Below, in pieces: positions 1 to 9,175 of a stretch of DNA of 64,000 nt (position 1 is the stretch's first letter; each line of letters opens with the position of its first letter). Source of the stretch: Bradyrhizobium genosp. L (GTDB lineage Bacteria > Pseudomonadota > Alphaproteobacteria > Rhizobiales > Xanthobacteraceae); the NCBI RefSeq assembly GCF_015624485.1, contig NZ_CP061378.1, positions 3,596,001 to 3,660,000 of the forward strand. Reading direction: 5' to 3'. The position numbers and the translations under genes were made by a program. The notes beneath the pieces are model-generated. The model searched no databases. It was not told where the DNA came from and was given only the letters and a program-made list of their open reading frames with translations.

Positions 1-1803
1 GGCCATGGACGGCTCTATTGGGCCAGCGAACGCTTCTTCGAGGCGATGCTGAGCTTTTACCGTCGGACGCTGACCGCGGCGCTGGAGCATCCGGTGTCGG
101 TCATGGTGATCCTGGCCGCGGTGCTCGGCCTCAATTTCTATCTCTACAGCGTGATTCCGAAAGGCTTCTTCCCGCAGCAGGATACCGGACGGCTCACCGG
201 CTCGATCCAGGCCGACCAGAGCGTGTCGTTTCAATTGATGCAGCAGAAGCTGGCGCAGTTCGTCGGCATCATCAAGAAGGACCCGGCCGTGGAGACCGTG
301 GTCGGCTTCACCGGAGGCGGGCAGACCAATTCCGGCTTCGTCTTCGTGTCGCTGTTGCCGCTCGACCAGCGCAAGCTCAGCGCCGACGGGGTGATCTCGC
401 GGCTACGGCGGGAGATGTCGGTGGTACCCGGCGCCAGCCTGTTCCTGCAGGCCGTGCAGGACATCCGCGTCGGCGGACGGCAATCCAACGCGCAATATCA
501 GTTCACGTTGCAGGGCACGACGCTGGAGGAGCTCAACGAATGGTCGCCGAAGATCGCGGCGGCCTTGCAGCGCGATCCTGATCTCACCGACGTCAACAGC
601 GACCAGCAGAACAAGGGCCTGGAATCCGACCTTGTGATCGATCGCGACGCGGCAGCGCGGCTCGGCGTCAATGTCAGCCAGATCGACAACACGCTCTATG
701 ACGCGTTCGGGCAGCGTCAGGTGTCGACGATCTATGTCGCGCGCAACCAGTACCACGTCATCATGGAGGTCGCGCCGCGCTACTGGCAGAACCCGGAAAC
801 GCTCAAGGACGTCTACATCAGCACGTCAGGCGCATCGGTCGGCGGATCGCAGTCGACCAATGCGGTGGCGGGGACCGTGGTCGCATCCGGGACGGCGAGC
901 GCGGCCAGTTCGGCCAATGCCCAGGCGGCGCGCAACCAGGCCAACAATTCGATCGGCGCGACCGGCAAGGGCGTCGCCTCGACCGGTGCGGCGGTCAGCA
1001 CCAGTGCCGAGACCATGATCCCGCTGTCGGCGGTGGCCAGTTTCAAGCAGGGCGCCACCCCGCTTGCGGTCAATCACCAGGGGCTGCTGGTCGCCAACAC
1101 CATCTCGTTCAACCTGGCGCCGAATGTCTCGCTGAGTGCGGCAGTCACGAGCATCGAGGCGGCCATGAACCGGATCGGCGTCCCGGCCACGATCCGCGGC
1201 ACGTTCCAGGGCACGGCCAAGGCGTTCCAGGATTCCCTCAACAACCAGCCGTTCCTAATCCTGGCGGCGCTGGTGACGATCTATATCGTGCTCGGTGTGT
1301 TGTACGAGAGCTACATCCATCCGCTGACGATCCTGTCTACATTGCCTTCGGCAGGAGTGGGTGCGCTGCTTGCGTTGATGGCGTTCAAGACCGAGTTCAG
1401 CATCATGGCGCTGATCGGGGTCATCCTGCTGATCGGGATCGTGAAGAAGAACGCCATCATGATGATCGACTTTGCGCTGGAGGCGGAACGCGGGCGCGGG
1501 CTGGAGCCGCTCGACGCCATCCGCGAAGCCTGCCTGCTGCGCTTCCGCCCCATCATGATGACGACGATGGCCGCGCTGCTCGGCGCCGTGCCGCTGGCGA
1601 TCGGGATGGGCGACGGCGGCGAATTGCGGCAGCCGCTTGGCATCGCCATCGTCGGCGGCTTGATCCTGAGCCAGGTGCTGACGCTCTATACGACGCCGGT
1701 GATCTATCTCTATCTCGACCGGTTCCGCCTGTGGGCGCAGCGCGCAAGGCGCGGCGGCAGGGTTGGACGGGTTTCCGGGTCTTCTCTCCAGGCGGGCGAG
1801 TGA
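1..1803 (+). CDS. RND multidrug efflux permease, MdtC-like, 5' truncated by window edge
   Basis: Inner-membrane pump subunit of a tripartite RND exporter; it uses the proton gradient to move drugs through a periplasmic adaptor to an outer-membrane channel. The frame is open from base 1 (GRLYWASERFFEAML), so about the first half of the protein lies outside the window. Seen here: the QQDTGRLTGSIQADQS and FTGGGQTNSGF segments, the VGGRQSNAQYQFTL motif and the transmembrane motif GIVKKNAIMMIDFAL, all matching the MdtB/MdtC branch from memory. A stretch of about 60 Ala/Ser/Gly/Thr-rich residues (bases ~823-1010) sits in the periplasmic part where E. coli MdtC is short. The stop abuts the ATG of the next gene, so it is in an operon with the outer-membrane factor. 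Substrate cannot be told. Confidence 0.93.
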   Translation, partial: GHGRLYWASERFFEAMLSFYRRTLTAALEHPVSVMVILAAVLGLNFYLYSVIPKGFFPQQDTGRLTGSIQADQSVSFQLMQQKLAQFVGIIKKDPAVETVVGFTGGGQTNSGFVFVSLLPLDQRKLSADGVISRLRREMSVVPGASLFLQAVQDIRVGGRQSNAQYQFTLQGTTLEELNEWSPKIAAALQRDPDLTDVNSDQQNKGLESDLVIDRDAAARLGVNVSQIDNTLYDAFGQRQVSTIYVARNQYHVIMEVAPRYWQNPETLKDVYISTSGASVGGSQSTNAVAGTVVASGTASAASSANAQAARNQANNSIGATGKGVASTGAAVSTSAETMIPLSAVASFKQGATPLAVNHQGLLVANTISFNLAPNVSLSAAVTSIEAAMNRIGVPATIRGTFQGTAKAFQDSLNNQPFLILAALVTIYIVLGVLYESYIHPLTILSTLPSAGVGALLALMAFKTEFSIMALIGVILLIGIVKKNAIMMIDFALEAERGRGLEPLDAIREACLLRFRPIMMTTMAALLGAVPLAIGMGDGGELRQPLGIAIVGGLILSQVLTLYTTPVIYLYLDRFRLWAQRARRGGRVGRVSGSSLQAGE

Positions 1804-3303
1804 ATGCCGACAGTGGTGGCGTTGCGGAGGTTTCAAGTGTTGGGGAAAGCGGTCCGTTTCCCGCGTATGCGCGCGCCCGGTTTCGGCAGGCGGGCCTCGC
1901 TGGTGACGATGCTAGGCGTCGGCCTCGGGCTGTCGGGCTGCATCCCGGGCTCGGACCGGCCCGATCTCAATCTCGAAGTGCCGGCGAGCTACAAGACCGC
2001 CGCGAAGGGCGATGCCGATGGCGCCGTTCCGGCGCTCGCCTGGTGGCGCGGTTTCCGCTCCGCGGAGCTGACCGGGCTGATGGAATCCGCCCAGCTCTAC
2101 AATCTCGACATCGCGGTCGCGATCGCGCAGATCGCGCAAGCCGATGCGCAGGTCGGCGTCTCCGGCTCGGCGCTGCTGCCGTCGATATCCGGGTCGGCGA
2201 CCGCCGAGCGTGAGCATTTCGGATCGGCGTCGAGCTCATCGAGCGGAACGGGGACCTTCTCGCAGTTCAATTCGGGCCTGACCGCAAGCTACATCCTGGA
2301 TTTCTGGGGCAAGAACCGCGCGACCTTGGCGGCATCGGAGGAGAGCGCCACCGCCTCCCGCTACAATCGCGAAGTGGTCGCGCTGACCACCATGGCGACC
2401 GTCGCCAATACCTATTTCCAGGTGCTCGCGGCGCAGGACCAGATCAAGGTCACCCGCCGCGACCTCGCCGCAGCCGAGCGCATCCTCACGCTGATCAAGC
2501 AGCAATTCTCCGGCGGCACCGCCTCGCAGCTCGACGTGTCGCAGCAGGAGGCGCTGGTCGCGACCCAGCGCGCGGCGATCCCGCCGCTCGAGGTCACGGT
2601 CGGGCAGAACACCGCCGCGCTCGCCGTGCTGGTGGCGCGCGCGCCAGCCAATTTTGCAGTGCGCGGGGGCAGCACCACGCAAATCGCGGTGCCGCGCGTC
2701 ACCCCGGGGCTGCCGTCGGAATTGCTCTACCAGCGGCCGGACATCCGCCAGGCCGAGGCGCAGTTGACGTCGTCCAATTTCAGCGTCGACGCGGCGCGCG
2801 CGGCGTTCTTCCCGCAGATCCAGCTCACCGGCACCACCGGGGTGCAGAGTGCGGCGCTGTCCGCGCTGTTCGGGCCGGGTGCCTGGTATTACACGCTCTC
2901 CGCCGGGCTCACCCAGCCGCTGTTCGACGGCTTCCTGCTGGAGAGCCAGCTCAAGCTCGCCAAGGGCCAGCAACTGCAATATCTGCAGACCTATCGCAAG
3001 GCCGTGCTGTCGGCATTTGCCGACGTCGAGAAGGCGCTGATCGCGCTGCAGAAGTACACGCTGCAGGAGCGCCTGCAGGCCGACGTGGTGGCGAGCTCAC
3101 GGAAGGCCTTCGAGGTCGCCGAGACGCAGTTGCGCGGCGGCACCGTCAATCTCATCACGGTGCTGCAGGCACAGCAGACGCTGTTCACGGCTGAAAACAA
3201 TCTGGTCACGGTGCGGCTCAACAAGCTGCTCGCCGCAAGCAGCCTGTTCCAGGCGCTCGGCGGCGGCTGGACCCCCGCCGGCACGCTGGCGACGCTGCAA
3301 TGA
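1804..3303 (+). CDS. RND efflux outer-membrane lipoprotein, NodT/OprM family
   Basis: TolC-like outer-membrane channel of the efflux system. The N-terminal part carries a signal with lipobox LSGC (Cys46 from this start), so it should be a lipoprotein. Two outer-membrane-efflux repeats follow: one around VANTYFQVLAAQDQIKVTRRD and one around VEKALIALQKYTLQERLQADV. The segment LLYQRPDIRQAEAQL is typical of the NodT family. Length of 499 aa fits, slightly long at the N terminus. The ATG directly follows the permease stop. An internal ATG at 1867 would give a more usual 25-residue lipoprotein signal and is a credible alternative start. Confidence 0.93.
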   Translation: MPTVVALRRFQVLGKAVRFPRMRAPGFGRRASLVTMLGVGLGLSGCIPGSDRPDLNLEVPASYKTAAKGDADGAVPALAWWRGFRSAELTGLMESAQLYNLDIAVAIAQIAQADAQVGVSGSALLPSISGSATAEREHFGSASSSSSGTGTFSQFNSGLTASYILDFWGKNRATLAASEESATASRYNREVVALTTMATVANTYFQVLAAQDQIKVTRRDLAAAERILTLIKQQFSGGTASQLDVSQQEALVATQRAAIPPLEVTVGQNTAALAVLVARAPANFAVRGGSTTQIAVPRVTPGLPSELLYQRPDIRQAEAQLTSSNFSVDAARAAFFPQIQLTGTTGVQSAALSALFGPGAWYYTLSAGLTQPLFDGFLLESQLKLAKGQQLQYLQTYRKAVLSAFADVEKALIALQKYTLQERLQADVVASSRKAFEVAETQLRGGTVNLITVLQAQQTLFTAENNLVTVRLNKLLAASSLFQALGGGWTPAGTLATLQ

Positions 3304-3626
3304 GGTCGGTCATGGATTTGCGGCGATATCTCTCATTCGCGCTTGCCGGCCTCTTGATCGCGCTCGCGTCGGCCGGTGCAGGCTACGCGCAGCAGCCGGT
3401 GCCGAACGGCACGCCGCTGACATTCGGCATGACCGTCGACCAGGCGAGCCAGTCGCTCGGCGTTCCCCTGAATTATGTCCGCGGCAGGCCGGGCAATGAA
3501 ATGTTCGTCGCGTTGCCCAATGTCAGGGGCAGCATCTTGTCGCATCGGAGCGACGGGCTCTATCTGCAGTTCGGCCGGGGACGCCTGATCGGCTGGAAGG
3601 GTGACTGGGGAACGGTCCAGCCATGA
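3300..3626 (+). CDS. Small secreted protein of the efflux operon
   Basis: 108-aa protein of unknown function. A clear Sec signal (RYLSFALAGLLIALASAGAGYAQ) is followed by about 75 residues. The pattern FGMTVDQASQSLGVPLNYV recalls small domains of the SmpA/BamE type, but that is only a resemblance. It overlaps the preceding stop by ATGA and overlaps the next gene the same way, so it is translationally coupled to the efflux genes. A second possible ATG is at 3312. Confidence 0.75.
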   Translation: MRSVMDLRRYLSFALAGLLIALASAGAGYAQQPVPNGTPLTFGMTVDQASQSLGVPLNYVRGRPGNEMFVALPNVRGSILSHRSDGLYLQFGRGRLIGWKGDWGTVQP

Positions 3627-3964
3627 GGAGCGCCATCATGACCGCAGCGAGGATTGTTGTCGCCGGCATTGCCGTCGTGCTGTGGGCCGGCGCGGCAGCC
3701 GCGCAGGAGCGGCCGCTGCGCTACGGCAGCACCGGCGGCGCGTATTTCGACGGCAGGGACGATCCCCGCGACTTCCGCAGCAACGGCTACTTCCCCGGCA
3801 ATTTCGCCGCCGATCCGTTCAGCGCCGGATTCGGCGCGGCCGGCCTGTTCGGCTCGACGCCGGTGCGATCAGCGCGGCCCTATCCGTCGCAGGTGGTGTT
3901 CGGTGCGCCGTGCCGGGATTGCGGTCCGCAAAAAAAGCGACGGCACTCAGCGCGGCAGGATTGA
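3623..3964 (+). CDS. Small secreted hypothetical protein
   Basis: 113-aa protein with a signal peptide (ARIVVAGIAVVLWAGAAAAQ) and a Gly/Arg/Asp/Phe-rich mature part containing DGRDDPRDFRSNGYFPGNF and a C-terminal CRDC pair. I do not recognise the family. It is the last gene of the efflux operon, coupled by an ATGA overlap, and ends 26 bp before a convergent gene. An internal ATG at 3638 (MTAARIVVAG) gives a more typical signal peptide. Coding status is supported by the signal peptide and operon position rather than by homology. Confidence 0.65.
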   Translation: MRSAIMTAARIVVAGIAVVLWAGAAAAQERPLRYGSTGGAYFDGRDDPRDFRSNGYFPGNFAADPFSAGFGAAGLFGSTPVRSARPYPSQVVFGAPCRDCGPQKKRRHSARQD

Positions 3965-3990
3965 AACGGGCCTCCGCCAGAGAGGCGCGC

Positions 3991-5076
3991 CTATTTCGCC
4001 GCCGCGCTGCTGTGCGGGACGGCCACGACATGGCGGAAGCGGACCACGAAGCGGGTGCCTTTGTGGCTCGGATCGCGCTCGACGCCGGCGTCGAGCTTGG
4101 CGGCCATCGCGGTGACGATGCGCTGGCCCATGCCGGTGCCGCGCGGATCGGACTTGCCGTCAAAGCCGACGCCCTCATCGCTGATCGACAGCGCAATATC
4201 GTCGCCTTGCGGCTTCAGCACGACATGGATCGGGCCGGCGCCGTCGGGATAGGCGTATTTCACCGCGTTCATGACCAGCTCGTTGACGATGATGCCGATC
4301 GCGACAGCGCGATCTGGATCGATCTCGATCGGTTCGGCCTTCAATGTCAGCCGCGACATCCTGTTGCCTTCGGCCGACCGGCGGAGATCCTCGAGCAAAG
4401 CTTCCAGATACTGGTTCAGCATCACGGTCTTGAAGTCGTGCGAGGTGTAGAGGCGGCGGTGCACCTGCGCGACCGCGGCGACGCGGCCCATGGCGTTGGT
4501 CAGCGCGGCCTTGACATCCTGCTGGGTGGTGGAGTTGGCCTGCAGATGCAGCAGCGAGGCGATGATCTGCAGAGAGTTGCCGACGCGGTGGTTGACCTCG
4601 CGCAGCAATACCTCGCGCTCGGCAGCCAGCGCCGCGTAGCGGTCGCGCGAGGCGTGCACCTCGGCCTCGGCTTCGTCGCGGGCGCGCTGCATCTCGGCCT
4701 GCCGGATTGCGCCGTTCACCGCGACCTGGAGCAGGGGGATGAATTCGCCCTGGACGTCCTTGACCAGATAGTCCGCGGCACCTGCCTTCAGCGCGGTCAC
4801 GGCGATTGCCGAATCCTGCGACGCCGTGACGAACACCACCGGCGGCGCACCCGCGATCTTCAGGATCTGCTCCAGCGTCTCCAGCCCGTCCAGGCCGGGC
4901 ATATACTGGTCGAGCGCGACGACGTCGATGCCGCCCTGGGCGAGACGTTCGAGGCCTTGCTGGCCGCTGGCGGCGTGCACCACCTTGAAGCCCGCGCGCG
5001 TCAGCCCGCGGTCGACCAGGCGCGCCAGCGCCGCGTCGTCGTCGATATAAAGCAGTGTCGGCGTTGCGCTGGTCAT
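3991..5076 (-). CDS. Receiver-histidine kinase (REC + HisKA_2/HATPase)
   Basis: 361-aa soluble signalling protein. The N-terminal receiver has acidic residues at IDDD (11-14) and phospho-acceptor Asp56 in VVALDQYMP. A short coiled linker (about 125-155) leads to a HisKA_2-type dimerisation domain with the phospho-His at about 163 in REVNHRVGNSLQ, then an HATPase with N-box NELVMNAVKYA and G-box DEGVGFDG. The ATG at 5076 was chosen because it overlaps the TGA of the upstream receiver gene by 4 nt; an upstream extension lacks domain content. Last gene of a three-gene phosphorelay. Kinases of this architecture often feed PhyR-type stress pathways, but no output protein is encoded here. Confidence 0.92.
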   Translation of the reverse strand: MTSATPTLLYIDDDAALARLVDRGLTRAGFKVVHAASGQQGLERLAQGGIDVVALDQYMPGLDGLETLEQILKIAGAPPVVFVTASQDSAIAVTALKAGAADYLVKDVQGEFIPLLQVAVNGAIRQAEMQRARDEAEAEVHASRDRYAALAAEREVLLREVNHRVGNSLQIIASLLHLQANSTTQQDVKAALTNAMGRVAAVAQVHRRLYTSHDFKTVMLNQYLEALLEDLRRSAEGNRMSRLTLKAEPIEIDPDRAVAIGIIVNELVMNAVKYAYPDGAGPIHVVLKPQGDDIALSISDEGVGFDGKSDPRGTGMGQRIVTAMAAKLDAGVERDPSHKGTRFVVRFRHVVAVPHSSAAAK

Positions 5077-5513
5077 AGCGAAGTTGGCGGCACCTGGATC
5101 ACGGAGAAGAACAGGCCAAGCTGGCGAATGGCATTGGCGAAGCTTTCGTAGTTCACCGGCTTGGTGATGTAGACGTTGCAACCGAGCTCGTAGCAACGCT
5201 TGATCTCCTGGGAATCGTCGGTCGTGGTCAGCACCACCACCGGCGTCGACTTCAGGTTCTTGTTCTCCTTGACCCGCTTCAGAATATCGATGCCGGTCAT
5301 GTCGGGGAGATTGAGATCAAGCAGGATGAGCAGGGCCTGGCCCTTGCGCGCCGAAGCTGTGCCATCCTGGCCGAACAGATATTTGACGGCCTCTGTACCG
5401 TTGGTGAACGGAACGATCTCATTGTTGACACCGGATCGCCGAATATTCCGCTCAATCAGCCGAGCGTGGCCCTCGTCGTCCTCGATCATGATGATGGTGA
5501 CTGGATCGCTCAT
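5073..5513 (-). CDS. Single-domain response regulator, Rcp1-like
   Basis: 146-aa stand-alone receiver. Visible are the acidic pocket EDD (11-13), phospho-acceptor Asp66 in LLDLNLPDMTG, the switch Thr in VLTTTDD and the conserved Lys in YITKPVN. The Rcp1-type receivers that partner phytochrome-like kinases look similar. There is no output domain, so it should shuttle phosphate between proteins. It lies between a CHASE3 kinase (4-nt overlap upstream, 5510-5513) and a receiver-kinase (4-nt overlap downstream), which suggests it links the two. Confidence 0.93.
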   Translation of the reverse strand: MSDPVTIIMIEDDEGHARLIERNIRRSGVNNEIVPFTNGTEAVKYLFGQDGTASARKGQALLILLDLNLPDMTGIDILKRVKENKNLKSTPVVVLTTTDDSQEIKRCYELGCNVYITKPVNYESFANAIRQLGLFFSVIQVPPTSL

Positions 5514-7039
5514 GATTCCTTATCCCGGTTCTTGCCTGTCCAATTCATGGGCAGTGTTATCGTGAACGTGCTGCCGTTGTGAAGTTCCGATGCTACCGAC
5601 ATGGTGCCGCCCAGTCTGCGCACAAGTGCGCGGACGTGGGCAAGGCCGATGCCCTGACCGGGCTTGTCCTGGGTGCCGGCGCGGCGAAACAGGTCGAAAA
5701 TGCGCTGGTGATCCTTCGGATCGATGCCGCGGCCGTTGTCCCTGATCTCGAAGATCGCGAAGCCGAGCTTGGTGCGGCCGTCGATCGCGATCTCGCCGGG
5801 GACGCCGTCCTTGAGGTATTTCAGCGCATTGTCGATCAGATTGGAGAATATCTGCTCCAGCGCCAGGCGATCGCTGATGATGTTCGGCAGCGCGCCGGGC
5901 TTGATCGTGGCATTGGCCTCCGATGCCTGGTGCGCGACCGTCTTGACGACGCCATCGATCAGCTCGCGGACGTCGACCCGTTCCGGCTTGAACTCGCGGC
6001 GGCCCTCACGGGTCAGGTTGAGGATCGCCGAGATCAGCCGGTCCATCTTGGCGATCGATGATTTGATGAAGCCGATCGACTCGTTGAAGTCGTCGGAGAG
6101 CTGCTTGTCGGCGCCTTCGAGCCCGGGCTCGGCGGTATCGGTCGCGTCGTCAGGCATCGCGGGCTGCAACGTGGCGGAGCGATTGAGCGTGGCGATACGC
6201 TTGAAGATGTCGCCGCGCAATTCCTCCAGCTCGCTGGTGAAGCCCATGATGTTGACCAGCGGCGAACGCAGGTCGTGGCTGACGATATAGGCGAAGCGCT
6301 GGATCTCCTCGTTGGCCTCGCGCAGGTCGGCGGTGCGTTCGTCGACGGTGGTTTCGAGGGTGACGTTGATATCGCGCAGCTTGGCGGCGGCCTCGTCGCG
6401 GTCCTTCCAGGACCGCCGCAACAACACGAGCGAGAGGGCTGCAAGCGCCAGCACCATCGAAGAGCCCGCGATGGTGACCGAGGAAGCCAGCACCTGGGTT
6501 CTGTCCGCGGTCGCGGTGCGCATCGCGAACAGCCGGTCCTCCTCGACGCGCATCTCGTGGGCGATCTGGCCGATGACCTCCACGCCATCGGAGGAGGTGG
6601 CGTTGCGCAGCAGGGCGACGCTGGTTGCAACGTCGTCGTTCTTGGCACGTTCGATGCTGAGCGCGAATTCGGACATCCGCTTTTCGATCGCCGCCCGCAG
6701 TTTCACGCCGTTGGCGACCTGCTGCGGATTGTCGACGGTGATCCTGGTGAGATGGTCGAGCGCGGCGGGGATTCCGGTCGCCGCAGCCTGATAGTCGGCC
6801 AGATATTGCGGTGCCGACGTCAGCAGATACGCCCTGGTCGCGCTTTCGGCGCGGCGAATCTCGACGAGGAGGTTCGCGATCTGGCTCTCGACCTCGACGG
6901 TGTGGACGACCCAGGCGTTGTCCTCGCGCGCCTTGTTGACCAGCAGGACGGATGCCACGCTGACCGCCACCAGCACGACAAAGCCCACCGACATCAGCAC
7001 GATCTGCAGCGCGGCGCTGCGACGTGAAACAGCCGTCAC
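5510..7039 (-). CDS. Membrane sensor histidine kinase with CHASE3 domain
   Basis: 509-aa kinase. TM1 (about residues 10-30) is followed by a periplasmic CHASE3 domain (about 35-180; the VHTVEVESQIANLLVEIRRAE type of pattern). TM2 (SSMVLALAALSLVLL) leads to a coiled linker and a HisKA domain with phospho-His in FAYIVSHDLRSPLVNIMGF. The HATPase has SNLIDNALKY and FEIRDNGRGID. It heads the phosphorelay operon and overlaps the receiver gene by ATGA. The signal sensed is unknown; CHASE3 is a ligand-sensing helical bundle. Confidence 0.92.
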   Translation of the reverse strand: MTAVSRRSAALQIVLMSVGFVVLVAVSVASVLLVNKAREDNAWVVHTVEVESQIANLLVEIRRAESATRAYLLTSAPQYLADYQAAATGIPAALDHLTRITVDNPQQVANGVKLRAAIEKRMSEFALSIERAKNDDVATSVALLRNATSSDGVEVIGQIAHEMRVEEDRLFAMRTATADRTQVLASSVTIAGSSMVLALAALSLVLLRRSWKDRDEAAAKLRDINVTLETTVDERTADLREANEEIQRFAYIVSHDLRSPLVNIMGFTSELEELRGDIFKRIATLNRSATLQPAMPDDATDTAEPGLEGADKQLSDDFNESIGFIKSSIAKMDRLISAILNLTREGRREFKPERVDVRELIDGVVKTVAHQASEANATIKPGALPNIISDRLALEQIFSNLIDNALKYLKDGVPGEIAIDGRTKLGFAIFEIRDNGRGIDPKDHQRIFDLFRRAGTQDKPGQGIGLAHVRALVRRLGGTMSVASELHNGSTFTITLPMNWTGKNRDKES

Positions 7040-7215
7040 GATCGTCTCGTCAAATCAATGAAGGTCAATGCGTCCCCGTCAAAGGCCAGCAACCCTTGGA
7101 TACGCCCGAGCCGGGCTTCGGGTTCCACCGGACCCCGCGAATTATTTCGGCGGCAAGAAGTGCTCTCGAGCGAATCGATACCGGTCCGCTCGGAGAAAGC
7201 GCGTCAAAACAAGAA

Positions 7216-7241
7216 TCTAGAGCGTTCCGATGCAATCGGAA
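7216..7241. repeat. REP-like palindrome after accC
   Basis: Contains the inverted repeat TTCCGAT-GCA-ATCGGAA (7225-7241) preceded by CTAGAGCG. From memory this resembles a short hairpin repeat scattered in Bradyrhizobium intergenic spaces. It lies 12 bp beyond the accC stop and could act as its transcription end or mRNA stabiliser. The rest of the 7040-7253 gap shows nothing I can name; a promoter for the kinase operon should be there. Confidence 0.55.
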
Positions 7242-7253
7242 CCGAAAACGGCT

Positions 7254-8600
7254 TCAGGTCTGCTGGCCGGCCAGATAGTGCTCCAGCCAGTGGATGTGAT
7301 AGTCGCCTTCGATGATGTCGGGCTCGCGCACCAGCGCGCGGAACAGCGGCAGCGTGGTTTCGATCCCGTCGACCACCATCTCGTCGAGCGCGCGGCGCAG
7401 CCGCATCAGGCATTCGCCGCGGGTCTTGCCGTGCACGATCAGCTTGCCGACCAGCGAATCATAATAGGGCGGGATCACGTAGCCCTGGTAGACCGCCGAA
7501 TCGATCCGCACGCCGAGTCCACCCGGCGGATGGAATTGCGAGATCCGGCCCGGCGACGGGCGGAAGGTCTGCGGGTTCTCCGCATTGATGCGGCATTCGA
7601 TGGCGTGGCCGATGATCGCGACATCGTCCTGCTTGGCCGGCAGGTCGCCGCCCGCGGCAATCCTGATCTGCTCCAGCACCAGATCGATGTCGGTGATGCT
7701 TTCGGTGACGGGATGCTCGACCTGGATGCGGGTGTTCATTTCGATGAAATAAAACTCGCCGTCCTCGTACAGGAATTCGATGGTGCCGACGCCGAGATAC
7801 TTCATGTCCCGCATCGCCTTGGCGCAGGTCTCGCCGATCTTCTTGCGCGCGGCGGCGGCGAGCACCGGCGAGGGACCTTCCTCCCAGACCTTCTGGTGAC
7901 GGCGCTGCAGCGAGCAGTCGCGCTCGCCGAGATGGATGGCGCCGCCGCGGCCGTCGCCGAGAATCTGGATCTCGATGTGGCGCGGCTTCTGCAGGTACTT
8001 CTCCAGATAGACCGAGGCGTCGCCGAACGCGGACTTGGCCTCGTTGGCCGCGGTCGACAGCGCCAGCGCCAGGTCGGCCTCGGTCTGCGCGACCTTCATG
8101 CCGCGTCCGCCGCCGCCGGCCGCCGCCTTGACCAGCACCGGGAAGCCGATTGCCTTGGCGATCGCCATCGCGTCGTCGTCGGGCCCGACGCCGCCGTCGG
8201 AGCCGGGGACGACGGGAATGCCAAGCCGCTTGGCGGTCTTCTTGGCCTCGATCTTGTCGCCCATCAGGCGGATGTGCTCGGCCTTCGGCCCGATGAAGTG
8301 CAGGTTATGATCGGCGAGTATCTCGGCGAAGCGGGCGTTCTCGGACAGGAAGCCGTAGCCGGGATGCACGGCGTCCGCGCCGGTGATCTCGCAGGCCGCA
8401 AGCAGCGCCGGCACGTTGAGGTAGGAATCCTTCGACGGCGGCGGCCCGATGCAGACGCTCTCGTCGGCGAGCCGCACGTGCATGGCGTCGGCGTCGGCGG
8501 TGGAGTGCACCGCGACGGTCGCGATGCCGAGCTCCTTGCAGGCGCGCAGCACGCGGAGCGCGATCTCGCCGCGATTGGCTATCAGAATCTTGTCGAACAT
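7254..8600 (-). CDS. accC: Acetyl-CoA carboxylase biotin carboxylase subunit
   Basis: Carboxylates the biotin on AccB with bicarbonate and ATP, the first half-reaction of malonyl-CoA synthesis for fatty acids. The 448-aa protein starts [20 protein letters not shown]. The ATP-grasp glycine-rich loop [13 protein letters not shown] and the segments [19 protein letters not shown] and [16 protein letters not shown] are all present. The ATG at 8600 gives the normal length; a longer open frame to 8633 would overlap accB. It is 25 bp downstream of accB in an aroQ-accB-accC operon. Confidence 0.97.
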   Translation of the reverse strand: MFDKILIANRGEIALRVLRACKELGIATVAVHSTADADAMHVRLADESVCIGPPPSKDSYLNVPALLAACEITGADAVHPGYGFLSENARFAEILADHNLHFIGPKAEHIRLMGDKIEAKKTAKRLGIPVVPGSDGGVGPDDDAMAIAKAIGFPVLVKAAAGGGGRGMKVAQTEADLALALSTAANEAKSAFGDASVYLEKYLQKPRHIEIQILGDGRGGAIHLGERDCSLQRRHQKVWEEGPSPVLAAAARKKIGETCAKAMRDMKYLGVGTIEFLYEDGEFYFIEMNTRIQVEHPVTESITDIDLVLEQIRIAAGGDLPAKQDDVAIIGHAIECRINAENPQTFRPSPGRISQFHPPGGLGVRIDSAVYQGYVIPPYYDSLVGKLIVHGKTRGECLMRLRRALDEMVVDGIETTLPLFRALVREPDIIEGDYHIHWLEHYLAGQQT

Positions 8601-8625
8601 CGCTGCGCCTGACGTTGACGAATGC

Positions 8626-9123
8626 TTACTCAATGATGACCAGCGGCTCGCCGAATTCGACCGGCTGGCCGTCTTCGATGAGGATCTGCGTCACGGTGCC
8701 CGCACGCGGCGACGGGATCTGGTTCATCGTCTTCATCGCCTCGATGATCAGCAGCGTCTGGCCGGCGGTCACCTTGGAGCCGACTTCGATGAACGGCTTG
8801 GCGCCGGGCTCCGGCGACCAATAGGCGGTGCCGACCATCGGCGAGGGAACCACGCCCGGGTGTTTTGCGAAATCGGTCGCAGCCGCCGCAGCAGCCACGA
8901 CCGGCGTTGCCAGCGCCGCCTGGACCGGGATGGTGGGCACGGAGGCAGCGATGCTGACATTGCGCGCGACTCGCACGCGCAGGCCGGCGCGCTCGATCTC
9001 GATCTCGGTCAGATTGGTCTCCGCGAGCAGATGCGCCAGCTCGCGAATGAGGGCGCTATCGTCGCTCTTGCTCTCGTTATTCTTGGCCTTGGCGGCTGAT
9101 TTGTCGTCTGGCTGGCGCGCCAT
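8626..9123 (-). CDS. accB: Acetyl-CoA carboxylase biotin carboxyl carrier protein
   Basis: 165-aa carrier subunit. The N-terminal part has the usual helical start ([19 protein letters not shown]), followed by an Ala/Pro/Val-rich linker (about 60-85). The biotinyl domain holds the acceptor Lys in [10 protein letters not shown]; the residue after the Lys is Thr rather than the more common Met. It has the thumb-type PSPMVGTAY segment expected of BCCP. It sits between aroQ (52 bp) and accC (25 bp). Confidence 0.96.
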   Translation of the reverse strand: MARQPDDKSAAKAKNNESKSDDSALIRELAHLLAETNLTEIEIERAGLRVRVARNVSIAASVPTIPVQAALATPVVAAAAAATDFAKHPGVVPSPMVGTAYWSPEPGAKPFIEVGSKVTAGQTLLIIEAMKTMNQIPSPRAGTVTQILIEDGQPVEFGEPLVIIE

Positions 9124-9175
9124 GATCTTTGATCCAAAATCTCTGTCTGATGACGGGGAACGTCAGGATTGCCGA

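Noticed and set aside
3601..5151. Long plus-strand open frame opposite the receiver-kinase gene
   Set aside because: Antisense shadow: the minus strand shows clear REC, HisKA_2 and HATPase motifs; the plus frame has none.
7230..8612. Long plus-strand open frame opposite accC
   Set aside because: Mirror of the highly conserved accC reading frame; no recognisable domain.
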